Source of the DNA: Gamsiella multidivaricata
Taxonomy: Eukaryota > Mortierellomycota > Mortierellomycetes > Mortierellales > Mortierellaceae
Reading direction: 5' to 3'
Assembly (NCBI RefSeq): GCF_025024155.1
Contig: NW_026251831.1
Span: forward strand, 1 to 64,000
Length of the DNA stretch: 64,000 nucleotides
Each line of letters begins with the position of its first letter. Position 1 is the first letter of the stretch. The position numbers were made by a program, and so were the translations under genes. Positions 22,310 through 32,570 of this stretch are shown here, in pieces. The notes beneath the pieces are model-generated. The model had not been told where the DNA came from. It saw only the letters and a program-made list of their open reading frames with translations, and searched no databases.

Positions 22310-25050
22310 ATGGACCCCGAAACAGCACTGGCCCATTGGACACGACTAAGCAAGAAAAGCACCAAAGATTTTATAAAGACCATCCAGGAGGATATCATCG
22401 CATCTGACAACATCCAGGATCCGGTCTTTGGCAAGAAAAAGTCAACCTATGTCGACTGGATTGGGTCGAACAGGGCGCTCCGAACTTTTGAGAGCATCAT
22501 CAATGAAACTGTCCTTCCGTATTGCGCCAGCACACATTCGCACACCACCTCAACATCTCGGTCAACAGCTGCTGCTATACACCACTCACGTGCTGCCGTT
22601 GCTAAGAGCCTTAATGCTCAAACTGTGAAAGGACATCAGCACGAAGCTGTTGTCATATTCTGTGGGTAAGAACAATATCCCGGGAGAGTGACCGGTCCGC
22701 TTGCCATATCATATTTGTCTAACAGAAAACCTCATGATGAACAGCGGTGGTGCTGCGCCAGCAATCCTCAAGCTCAGGGATACGTTTAGACTTGCAGATG
22801 AAGCATTTTGGACTCAAATGTCGGCCGTTGATCAACAGCGCGTAACAGCTAGTCAGGCCACCCCATCAACTACTGCACCTCTGTTCGTGGAATCGTTTGA
22901 TCGTTTGCCTTCAGGATCTCGACCGGTCGTGTTTATATCCGCTCAAGAAAACGACTACAACATCGTACCATGGAGAGACAGCGTCGCGGACGTGGTGGTG
23001 ATTCCAGATACTGCAGATTGTGTCCCGGACCTGAGACAACTCGAAGAGCAATTGGTTCTACACTGGGAAAGACCTCTGAAACTAGGATCCTTTTCTGCCG
23101 GCAGCGGCTTGACCGGCGTCTTGGTAGGATATTTTGTACCTCCTGGGCTTTCTATTGCTCATGTTGCCATCCGTGAGCTAAGGTATGCATCTTTTCCGAT
23201 TTCGTGGTTTCCAGAACAACACTGTAGCGATTGCAGAAATACTGCATAAATACGATGCACTCGCATTCTTTGACTACTCAGAAGTAGGCGCCTACACTCC
23301 AATCGACATGAACCCTCGCCCGAGCAACAGCTATACCATGATGCGCGACAGCAGGGCCTACAAGGACGGCGTCTTCATCAACCCGAACACCATGCTCGGA
23401 GGCCTTGGTTCATCTGGAATCCTCGCCGCGCGGCTCGAGATTTTTTCTTGGACAGAGCGGCATGGCCCCATGGAGAGGAGCAAGTATATTCCAGCGAGAC
23501 CAGGTGTTGGAGCAGTCGACTTTGCCATGCGACGGATACACAAGTACGCCGATAGCGTGGTCGTTCGAGAGGAGGCAGATACCCCCAACACCCTGGCAAA
23601 CATTCGAGCAGGTCTCACATTTCGGTTGCAACAGATCATGAACCCGAGACTTATCCTGGCCAAGGAGAACTGGCACGCAGCAGAGGTTTTTCAGCGACTC
23701 TCCAACCCTGGCAACAACATCGTGATTCTGGGCACACCCAAGATTGAACGCATTGCGTTGTTTTGTGTAACGGTCTCCGTCCCTCAGCTGTCGACTCCCC
23801 TGAAGCAGCTGCAGATCCACTATTCGTTGCTGGGCATGATCATGAACGATTTCTTTGGAGTCGAGATGGGTTGTGGACGCGTGGCTGCTGGACCCTATGC
23901 CATGGAGCTCCTCAAGGTTAACACTATCAAAGAAAAGGCCATGTGGAATCTCTTACTTGGAAATATTGCTGATGAGAAGGGAAGGTTCGGGGACCGATGG
24001 GGCTCCAGGACAAATGTTGGATGGAGCAGCGCAGCGAGAGACGGTGAGCCAGGAAATGATGACATCCATGTGGACAAATTGTCCTTGCCATTCATGAAGC
24101 CTGGGTTCGTACGGTTTAACTTTCCTCATTTCGCGCGCGAGAAGGATGTTGATTTTGTATTGGAATCACTCGAATGGGTTGCGCAGTACGGATTTTTACT
24201 GATTCCGCTCTACCGCCTGGACACGATGTCCGGCACCTGGTCGGTGCGTCCAGTCGTCCGCCATGCGATCTGTCGGTCCTTGAACTCCAAGCGACTCAAC
24301 AGCGGAAATCGTGCTGACTATATCCGGGTGGCAACTGATTGTATCTACGGCCTTCAGACACTATTCAAGTTACAGCAAAAGGAGATTTTGGACAACACTT
24401 CTTCATCACCCTATGCACCCTCCGAAACTGCCCCTACTGGAGTGTTTCACCCTCTCAACCAAGCAAGAAGATCCCTCCGCAACCTCTTTTCCGGGAGCAG
24501 GACTCACCTGCCGTCTTCAAGTGCTAGCCTTGCGATGTCCACAACGAACGTGCCTCAGACGATACCCTCGCCATACCCACACCAAGAAAATTTTTCGTTT
24601 ATTGGTCTTCACGCGAACAACTCGTCCATGTCTATGACGTACTACCCACCTCTCCCGACCCACGCCCTGATGGAGGATGCCAGTCCATTAGGACGAGGTG
24701 GCGGTCCCTCCAGCGCAGATTTGTCGATCGAGGTGCTATCCGGTACGGATTCCAGTCCCCGATCCTTCGGTAGTTCGTCTGGCACTACCGCTGTTGCGAT
24801 ATCACCGCCCAAGTGGTATCGGCAGTCCACCTCCGATACGATCACGAAGGACGCTTTAGAGGAGTTATCATGGGCGAGACTTGAGGCTGAGCTCAGTGCT
24901 ATTGAGACAAGTGCGCTCGCGAAGCAGCTGCGATGGTTTGTCAGTCCATTGGAGGTAGCAGAGCTCTACGTAAGCAATTACTCAGCCGGGCCTGGATCGT
25001 TACCCTGTTTCCCCCCACGAATCGCCAAGAAGAATGGCTGTAAAGGCTAG
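22310..25050 (+). CDS. Class V aminotransferase-like protein, copy 1, PLP lysine replaced by Thr (856 aa, 3 exons)
   Basis: Exons 22310-22665, 22745-23123 and 23215-25050; phases close. The fold-type I PLP-enzyme core spans residues ~1-560. It has the N-terminal KKKSTYVDWIGSNRAL block, KLGSFSAGSGLTGVL, the cofactor-Asp strand LAFFDYSEVGAYTPIDMNP, and KDGVFINPNTMLGGLGSSG. The last block is where class V enzymes carry the Schiff-base lysine (compare HK in copy 2); here the residue is Thr304 (codon 23389-23391). The small domain follows (KPGFVRFNFPHF, QYGFLLIPLYRLD). The C-terminal ~250 residues are Ser/Pro-rich and disordered, ending in a conserved helix (ALEELSWARLEAELSAIE). It is the tandem paralogue of the next gene, in the same orientation with identical exon 1 length. 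It is probably inactive as a transaminase. Confidence 0.82.
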
Positions 25051-25463
25051 GGCTACAGCTCTATTTTTGTCAATTGAAGAGGGGATTATTCTACTTGGAC
25101 AATGTCAATAAAACCGATAGGAGATTAGAGAGAGAAAAAAAACAATTGAAGGTACATCCAGGGTACAGGTACAAACCTGCTCACGGATGAATGCTGCTAC
25201 TTCATAGCCCTAGTGTTGCCCTCTTTTCACTCAAGGGAGGGGGCTGGAAATGCGGCACCCACACCCCCTCCCCTGCCTTGGTTTGTACCCCCATAATCAA
25301 AGATTCATCTGTCCGCGGAGTTCATTTTTCCTTGCACTCTTGTTTATAAGGTGTCCTCAACCTTGTTCATGCCCTCTCTTAAAAACATAGCACGTCGACC
25401 CTCACTAACCCCTACCGACCTAATCCTCCTACTTACACCCCCTTACTACCAACCCCACACATC
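25051..25463. other. Spacer between the two aminotransferase-like genes
   Basis: It carries the terminator region of copy 1 (CAATAAAA near 25108), G/C-rich runs near 25230-25275 that include AGGGG-type stress-element cores, a TTTATAAGG TATA-like element at about 25345, and a C-rich leader of copy 2. Confidence 0.45.
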
Positions 25464-28383
25464 ATGGATCCAGACACAGTACTCGACCACTGGGCTCGTC
25501 TGAGCGAGAAGAACACCAAAGATTTCCTTCGCGCCGTTCAACAAGATGTCATTGCATCTGCCGCTATCCACGATCCACCCTTTGGCAAGAAGAAATCCAC
25601 ATATGTCGACTGGTTCGCGTCCGGGAAGCCGCTCAAAACATTCGAAACCATCATGCAACAATCCGTCCTGCCATACTACGCCAATACACACACATACTCG
25701 ACCTCAACAGCTCGGTATACCTCCACATCTGTCGCCAATTCAAGGAGGATCGTCAGTCGATGCCTGAATGCTCAAACAACAAAGGGGCATCCCCACGAAG
25801 CCGTGGTCCTGTTTTGCGGGTAAGGAATAGTAAGACAAGGGAGCCCCATTCCCCACCCCTTTATCTCCCTCAGTCCTCGATGTCTTTACAGAAAACCCTA
25901 ATTCGAAAACACTCACACGCAACGTGTTGTGGTTCTCATGTGTAACAACAGTGATGGATCAACAGCAGCTATCGCCAAGGTACGCAACGTCTTCCGCCTT
26001 GGCGACCCTGGATTCTGGTTCCGAAAAGCGCATTCCGAACATGCTGTTTGCTCCGGAGACCTGAGCTCGACTTTCTCCATCTCTGATACCACATCCCCAT
26101 CATCAGCACCGGACTCGAGCCTGTGCCAGAGAGTCTATGAGAGGCTTCCGGCACAGTACCGGCCTGTGGTTTTTGTTTCGATCCAGGAGCATCATTCGAA
26201 TCTGTTGCCATGGCGCGAGAGCTGTGCAGACGTTGTGGTGATTGGCGAACATAGCCGGCATCGATTGGATCTCGATCAACTGGAGATGCAGCTGCAGAAG
26301 TACCGTGAACGACCCTTGAAAATTGGGTCTTTTTCGGGGGGTAGTAATTTAACAGGGGTGTTGGTTAGTGAAAGAGTTTTATTTGTTTGTTTGTTTGTTG
26401 TGGAACAGATAGCCCCCTTTCATTCATTCACACATCTCCCTTCTATCCATCTCAATTTTTTTTTCCCACCGCGGACGATCGATTTTGCGCATTCTATAGA
26501 ATGATACTGTCGCGATCGCAGAGCTCCTTCACAAATACGACGCCTTTGCGTTCTTTGACTATGCTGGCGTCGGTGCCTACACGACCGTTGACATGAACCC
26601 TCCCCCTAGCAACAGCTCCTTACCGATGCACGAGAGCAAAGCCTACAAGGACGGCGTCTTCCTCAGTCCACACAAAATGGTCGGCGGTCCTGGCTCGTCC
26701 GGTGTCCTTGTTGCCCGACTAGAGATCTTTTCGTGGGCGGAACAAAATAGTTCGACAAATCGCAACGAGATCTTGCCGTCGCATCCAGCAGGAGGCACTG
26801 TCGACCTGGTGTTCGACAACAAGCACAAGTATGTCAAGGACGTCGTTGCAAGGGAAGAGCCTGGCACACCCAATATCCTGGCCACCATCCGCACAGGACT
26901 AGTGATGCGTCTGCAGGAGATCATGGGCCCAAAGTTAATTTTGGAAAAGGAATACAGGTTGGCGACGTATATCTACCACCGTCTGCTGCAGAACAATAAT
27001 ATCGAGATCTTGGGTACACAGGTGCTGAGCCGCGTGGCAGTGTTTAGTGCTATGATCTCCATCCCGGTCCTCTCGACTCCAGAGCGGCCGATGGAGATCC
27101 ATTACTCGCTCCTCAGCGCAATCATGAACGACTTTTTCGGGATCGAGATGCGCGGTGGGTGCATGTGTGCTGGTCCGTACGGCGCGAAGCTGCTCAAGCT
27201 CACCCCCGAGAAGAAGGCCACACTTTGGGAACTCATGGTGGGGGCCGACAATGGAAACGACGACGACTATCAGACGACCTACGACAACTGCGGACGCAGG
27301 ATCAAAAAGAACCTTCACCAGCAGGACCTGGCCTCATCAGCGTTCAAGCCTGGATTCGTTCGATTCAGCTTTCCATATTTTGCGCGGGACAAGGATGTGG
27401 AATTTGTGCTACAATCGTTCGAATGGGTCGCCCAGTATGGATTCCTGCTGATTCCGCTTTACAGGCTGGATGGCGAGTCCGGCATGTGGTCAATTCGGGA
27501 AGCGGTTCGTCGAGCTGTTAATTTGGAGATCAGCCCCAGGAGGTTCGCCAGCGGACTTCGAAGCGATTACATACCCGTTGCAACAGACTGTATCTATGGT
27601 CTTCAAAAGCTGTTCTCCCATCAAGCTCGGATTAGTGCTCCAGCTGGGGTCCCGACAAAGGCTTCCGATGCATCTCGACCATTCACACCTGAGGGGCAAA
27701 GCAGCAGTTGGCTGAATTCAAGGATGATCAACACGCCCAACCAAGCTGGGGAATCCTCGTTACGACTATCCAGTATGGGAAAATCGGCTGCGCATTTGCG
27801 AACAAGCAGCAATACACATGGGCCTACATCTATGGTCGTTCAGGATTCCAGTTGCACAGCCAAGACGCCCACTCATCCAATATCCCGCAGTTCCTCCGTC
27901 GCAAGCTTGTCTGGTGGCCATGATCCACATCAGCAAGTTTACGAGACTATCCACGGTTATCAGTCCCCATATAATACCTCCCATCATCCTACAGAGGTCG
28001 GTTCTCAGGGACATCTCTCTGTCAATGGATTGGTTCAAGAACCCAGTTCGGGTCGGAGTTCGCCCTCGATCTTTTCATTCAATCGCCCACGTTTGTTCAC
28101 CCACGGTACGTCGTCGTCTTTTGGATCCGCTGGAAAGATGGGTGCCGTACATCCTACTTCTGATGCGGCGACAGCAAATCAGATGAAGATTAGTCCCGCG
28201 ATGAGTGCAGCGCTGAAGGAGCTGTCGATCGAGGCGTTGGAAGAGGAGATGTCCAAAGTCGATTGTAATCCTCTCGCAGCATCTATACGACAGTTCGCGA
28301 TCCCGATCGAGATCGCGCAGGTGTATATGGGACAGAATACTGGTGGGTCTGTTCCGACGTGCTTTCCTAAACGACGCAGGTAG
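25464..28383 (+). CDS. Class V aminotransferase-like protein, copy 2, PLP lysine intact (883 aa, 3 exons)
   Basis: Exons 25464-25819, 25952-26363 and 26500-28383; phases close. Introns sit at the same positions as in copy 1, but both are longer. Key blocks are KKKSTYVDWFASGKPL, KIGSFSGGSNLTGVL, FAFFDYAGVGAYTTVDMNP (Asp for the pyridine nitrogen) and DGVFLSPHKMVGGPGSSG, with Schiff-base lysine Lys315 (codon 26674-26676), matching cysteine-desulfurase-like class V enzymes. Then come the RFSFPYFARDKDVEFVL and GFLLIPLYRLDGESG blocks and a ~270-residue Ser-rich tail ending in the same conserved helix as copy 1 (ALKELSIEALEEEM). Substrate unknown. Intron 2 uses the less common donor GTTAGT. Confidence 0.85.
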
Positions 28384-28775
28384 GAGAAACAAAAGAGAAG
28401 ATAAAATAAAGTTGGAAACATTTCCGTGCCTGTGGTTTGACATGATCTAACATCAACTGTCGACATGTCACACAAGACGACTTTAATATGATTAAGATTT
28501 CAGGGGTGATCAGGGTCCACAGATGAGATGTTAAATGGTCGAAGTATGCTTGTTTGAGCGCTGCATGCCCAATGTCGAGGAACCAGAATAGCAATTATGG
28601 CTTCCATAGCTATGCACGATCCCGCGATGCTTGCTATTGCCCCTGCTGTCCTGCACTTGTAATGGGACATGCCTTTCGTTCGACACGTCGGAAGTTATGG
28701 TCGGTCTATTGTAGGGTATGAGGTATGGTTGATCCTCTCCAATACTTCCAACCCCGATACAGGTCCTCTTCTAGC
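28384..28775. other. Intergenic region downstream of aminotransferase copy 2
   Basis: It holds the 3' UTR of copy 2 (AATAAAG near 28404). No continuation of the truncated minus-strand gene to its right was found in any frame. Confidence 0.4.
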
Positions 28776-29156
28776 TCATAATTCCAACTCTACAACTCCA
28801 TTAAAGTTTCGTCCTTGGCAGCTGCGAAGGAGTCCGTGGGATAAGGACAGCGTCGCATAAAACAACGATATTACAATCCCCGAGGAAAGAATGTCGTCGT
28901 CCCCTGCCAAGATCTCATGAGGCGTGAACTCAAAGTGGACTCGAAAGTTCCTATCCTCGAAATCAACACTGGCCACACTCCTGACCACGCGGATATAATC
29001 CCTCGGATGGGATCTGCCCTGCGGTCCAACTTCTAATACCGAGCGCGCACTATCTTCTTTGCGATAAATCAAAAAAATCGAAATGACAATCGCACATAGG
29101 ACCGCTGTGACAAAGATGCACCAGAGAGTCCGTCGGGCCAATGTTCGTGTTTTCAT
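28776..29156 (-). pseudogene. Short single-pass protein, possibly a 3'-truncated DUF4436-like gene (126 aa)
   Basis: The frame starts MKTRTLARRTLW and has one membrane anchor (IFVTAVLCAIVISIFLIY). An extracytosolic beta-rich stretch follows (DYIRVVRSVASVDFEDRNFRVHF in two halves), then a tail (ISLFYATLSLSHGLL) that ends quickly. The N-terminal layout recalls fungal DUF4436 membrane proteins, which go on for a few hundred residues with several C-terminal helices; those are missing here. It could be a remnant, a small real gene, or have an exon I cannot see. The start was chosen at the first Met before the anchor; the longer upstream frame is low complexity. Confidence 0.35.
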
Positions 29157-29776
29157 GGAAGAGAGACATTTGAAAAAGCAAGCAGGGGGGGCAAGATAAT
29201 GAGAGATGGGGGACAGAAGGTGAAGGTCCTGAGATGTAGACCGGATGGCTGGAAGAACAATCGCAAAAAAAAAAAAAGAAAAAAAAAAAAGGTAGCTCGA
29301 ATACATAAAAAGACACCTACAGGATAACCACGAACGCTCATGACGACTGGTCACGCACTTTTCCACCTCTTCTTGATACAAAGGTAGGCAGGACAGGTAT
29401 CTATGCAGACCATGGCACCTTTCCGTAGGAATGATCATGAGCATGATCCAGGTACTGCGGCATGTCTCAACAAGTAGTCCGCAACACTCGACCCGTACCT
29501 TTCTTCTTCTCTGATCTTAAGCGACGCAACGGCATATAATGCTGTTGGCCATGCGGAAGGGGTGGAGAGAACAACCAGATACACAATGAGAACCGATAGC
29601 TCCTCTTCTTACGAGCCACTAATGTTGCCGGCATAATTATTTTAGGCCGCTCTTTGGGCAAGGCAGAAGAACCCCAAATCCCTCATGGGCATCAGTGCGA
29701 CATCCCCACAGAACCACGAAGGACAAGGAAAACTAACTACTGTTATCGTGCCCTTCATTTTTCTCTATTACTATGT
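29157..29776. other. Intergenic region between the truncated gene and xylulokinase
   Basis: It includes two close A-rich runs on the plus strand (29264-29291). No gene is recognised. Confidence 0.4.
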
Positions 29777-31755
29777 CTAGTCCGCCTTCTGAAGGAGTAT
29801 CCTTTCCAGACGCACGAACTCCGGTATCATCTCCACGTACTTCCTCGTCTGTTCCAAATCCGGCCATACCGTCGCACTCTCCCCAGACTTTCCGCCTGCG
29901 CCTTTATCGTCAACGTCCATATTCGAATCCACCTTCTCCTCCTCCTCTTCCTGGTGGTACTGAACACTAGGATCACGATCATCATGACGGCCAAACAGGA
30001 ACGCCTTCCTGGCAGCACCCCACGCCGCAGATCCTGCTCCCTTCTGCTCGTTCTGGGTCTTGCTCACCACGGGCACCCCAAAGACGTTCGAGAGCAGCTG
30101 AAGAATAGCCCTGTTCGAAGATGCACCTCCAGTCGCCAAAATCCTCGAGACCCCCGGAGGTGAGAGTGATGGATTTTTCGAGGACGATGCTGATAATGAA
30201 TCTCCTTGACTTGAGCGAATCCTTATCGCCAGGAATTGTGATTCACAAATTGCAAGCACATTTACCCACTGCTTCGTATCTCCATCATTCTCGTCCTCGA
30301 ACTCGTTTACAGCGATTCCGTCCTCAAACCGGTACATGCCCTGGACTGGAGGCCAGATCTCGCGGTCGAAAAAATAGAATCCGATCCTAGACTTTGTGCC
30401 ATGATCCGATGTGGCGGCGTCTTTCAAGTATCGATTGAACTGATCCCAGTCTCCATCCGCATACTGATCCCTGATTTTCTCTCGTGCTAGAGATCCGTTC
30501 TTGGCGCAGTACATCATCAGATACCCGCTGGGATCAACAGGGTGGCATAGATATCCGATCGAGAGTCGGGCATTGGACTGGTTGGTTTCGTTCTCCTCTG
30601 TAACCTCTGTATTTGATCGGTGCTTGTTGGTGTATAAGAGTAGCGTGTCGCTGGTGCCGAGACTGACGATCGCATCACCTTGCTCGGCATGCATCGCCAT
30701 CACCGTCGCAGGATTGTCTCCAGTAAAAGATACGATGTTTACGTCTAATCGTATGCAAAATATATAAATAAAGAACAAAAAAAAAGTAACCAGCAGATGA
30801 GTATCGCATATTTCAAGAATATGCTTTAAAAAACCCCAATGGGTCTTGCAGCTGGAGACCAAACGTACCTGAACGGAATCCATATCTTTGCACGAACCAC
30901 TTGCTGAGCACGCCTTGCGCCTTCTTGCCCGAGACATCAACGTCCCCAAGTTTGGTCGACAACGTATCCTTGTCTTCGCTTCCACCATGATCCTGGTGAC
31001 ACACTCCACCTCGGCTAATGAACTCTGTCAGCCGTGAATCCCAGGCCTTGGTGTCGATATCCAACAAATTCATCCCCGAGCCATCCGCGACATCGATCAG
31101 AGCATACTGTGCCATCAGCAACGACGCCAAGAACGAGCTCACGAGCGAAATCCTTTCCGTGGCCCTGTAAACTTCCGGCTTCGTTTGCACAATCTACAAG
31201 GTATTCATTTTCAACAGGATCAGCATTCCTGCATGTTCTTTTTTTTTCGGTCGAAAATCCCGATTGCGAGCATTATCTTCATACTCTTGATCCTCAGTCC
31301 CCCCCTCCCCTCCCCATACCTTCAGGATCTGGCTGCCGGTGTACCGCTCATAGGCGAGTGACCCCGTTAAATCCGCCAAGCGTTGCTGTCCACGCAACCT
31401 GATCGACGTCCTTTCAGATCCCGATTCAGAGTCAAGGCTCCCCAAGAACTCCTCGATTTCCTGGCACTGCGCCGTCGTGCTAGTGTCCTGCCAGATGGGC
31501 GACTGACCGACCGTGAAAGCGTCCTGAAAGATCTCGACTAAAGATAACGAATGGGTCTCGTTGCTCGTACTTGCGGAGGATTGCATGATCCGGAAGGCTT
31601 CTTGACTTTGATGGGACCAATACACACTGCCGTGTTGCTGTTGGGATCATAGTGCGGAGTAACAAAAAGCTCATGCGCACCTTAGTATGCGCACATGTAG
31701 CGTAGCATCCCCACGAGGAAACTTGGGAGATAGTGTTGAATGAGAAATAAAAATG

Positions 31756-31788
<33 letters not shown>

Positions 31789-32126
31789 TGAGCGGCTCCA
31801 GAAATGGCGTGTACGCGCTCGAACGGAAACGCGGCCTGCTTCATCCTATCCAGGACCAATTCCAGAGCCTCGACCCACATCAGGACAGGCGCTGTTACGA
31901 CGCCCCTGTCCCTTGTGTCATCCTCTACGGTGACGCCGCCCTGGGTATGGTAGTGCGCCAAGTCGGCGTCGAACTGTACGGCAAAAGTTGAATGCGTCTC
32001 GAGCGTAGTCGAATGTCCATCCTGATTAATTGCGCACTGAAGTGCAATGACTTTGAGCTGCTGTGTCGAGAGATCAAGTCCCAGAAAAAGCGGGGATGAT
32101 GTCTTGCTGGCGTCTTGGGTGCTCAT
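29777..32126 (-). CDS. Xylulokinase (D-xylulose kinase, FGGY family; 649 aa, 4 exons)
   Basis: Exons (descending) 32126-31788, 31637-31320, 31193-30869 and 30744-29777; phases close. FGGY-kinase blocks: FLGLDLSTQQLKVI (phosphate-binding strand), ISGAAQQHGSVYW rebuilt across intron 1, QSPIWQDTSTTAQC, LTGSLAYERYTGSQI, and SFTGDNPATVMAMHAEQGD with SLGTSDTLLLY. These are followed by HPVDPSGYLMMYCAKNGSL, the adenosine motif ILATGGASSN and GAGSAAWGAARKAF. It phosphorylates D-xylulose to xylulose 5-phosphate, feeding pentoses from xylitol into the pentose phosphate pathway in the cytosol. It is longer than typical (~550-600 aa) because of acidic and Ser-rich insertions. The 5' splice site of intron 1 is followed at once by a ~29-base A run. 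Confidence 0.93.
31757..31785. repeat. Homopolymer T29 inside xylulokinase intron 1
   Basis: About 29 consecutive T on the plus strand. On the coding strand this is poly(A) immediately after the GT of the 5' splice site. The length is likely unstable in vivo and in sequencing. Confidence 0.85.
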
Positions 32127-32570
32127 GCTAATGTTCTTGTATTCGTGGGGTCGTGCTAAGTGAAGAAGAGCTTTTTTTTTTTAGACGATACCTCTGCTGC
32201 GCGTTATCTGGACTACTCCATGCAGCAAACTCCCCTATAGCTTCCTCGTGTCTAAAAGAGACTTCTAATAGCTGGGAAGTGGAGCGGAGAAAAAGGACAT
32301 GGAAGTCTATTTCATGATCCACATCTCCCTTTACATCTGTCAAATAAAGACGAGGGGAAACCAAGGAAGAGCGGAACGCAAAGTACTTTGTTCTGGGAAT
32401 CATTGGCAGATAAGGAAGCGACATCTATATTTTCCTCATAATAAACGCGACCTGTCGTGCCAAGCACTATTCTGTTCTGGAGAAAAAAGCATTCATGCAC
32501 GCGTTCTGTCTACGCGTTCAAGGCACATACACGGTTCTTTTTTTTATTATTATTGTTTCGCGCTACCGCT
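32127..32570. other. Intergenic region
   Basis: It is the promoter of xylulokinase and the 3' end of the Kar9-like gene. A T-rich tract lies near 32170 and another near 32537. No gene is seen. Confidence 0.4.
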
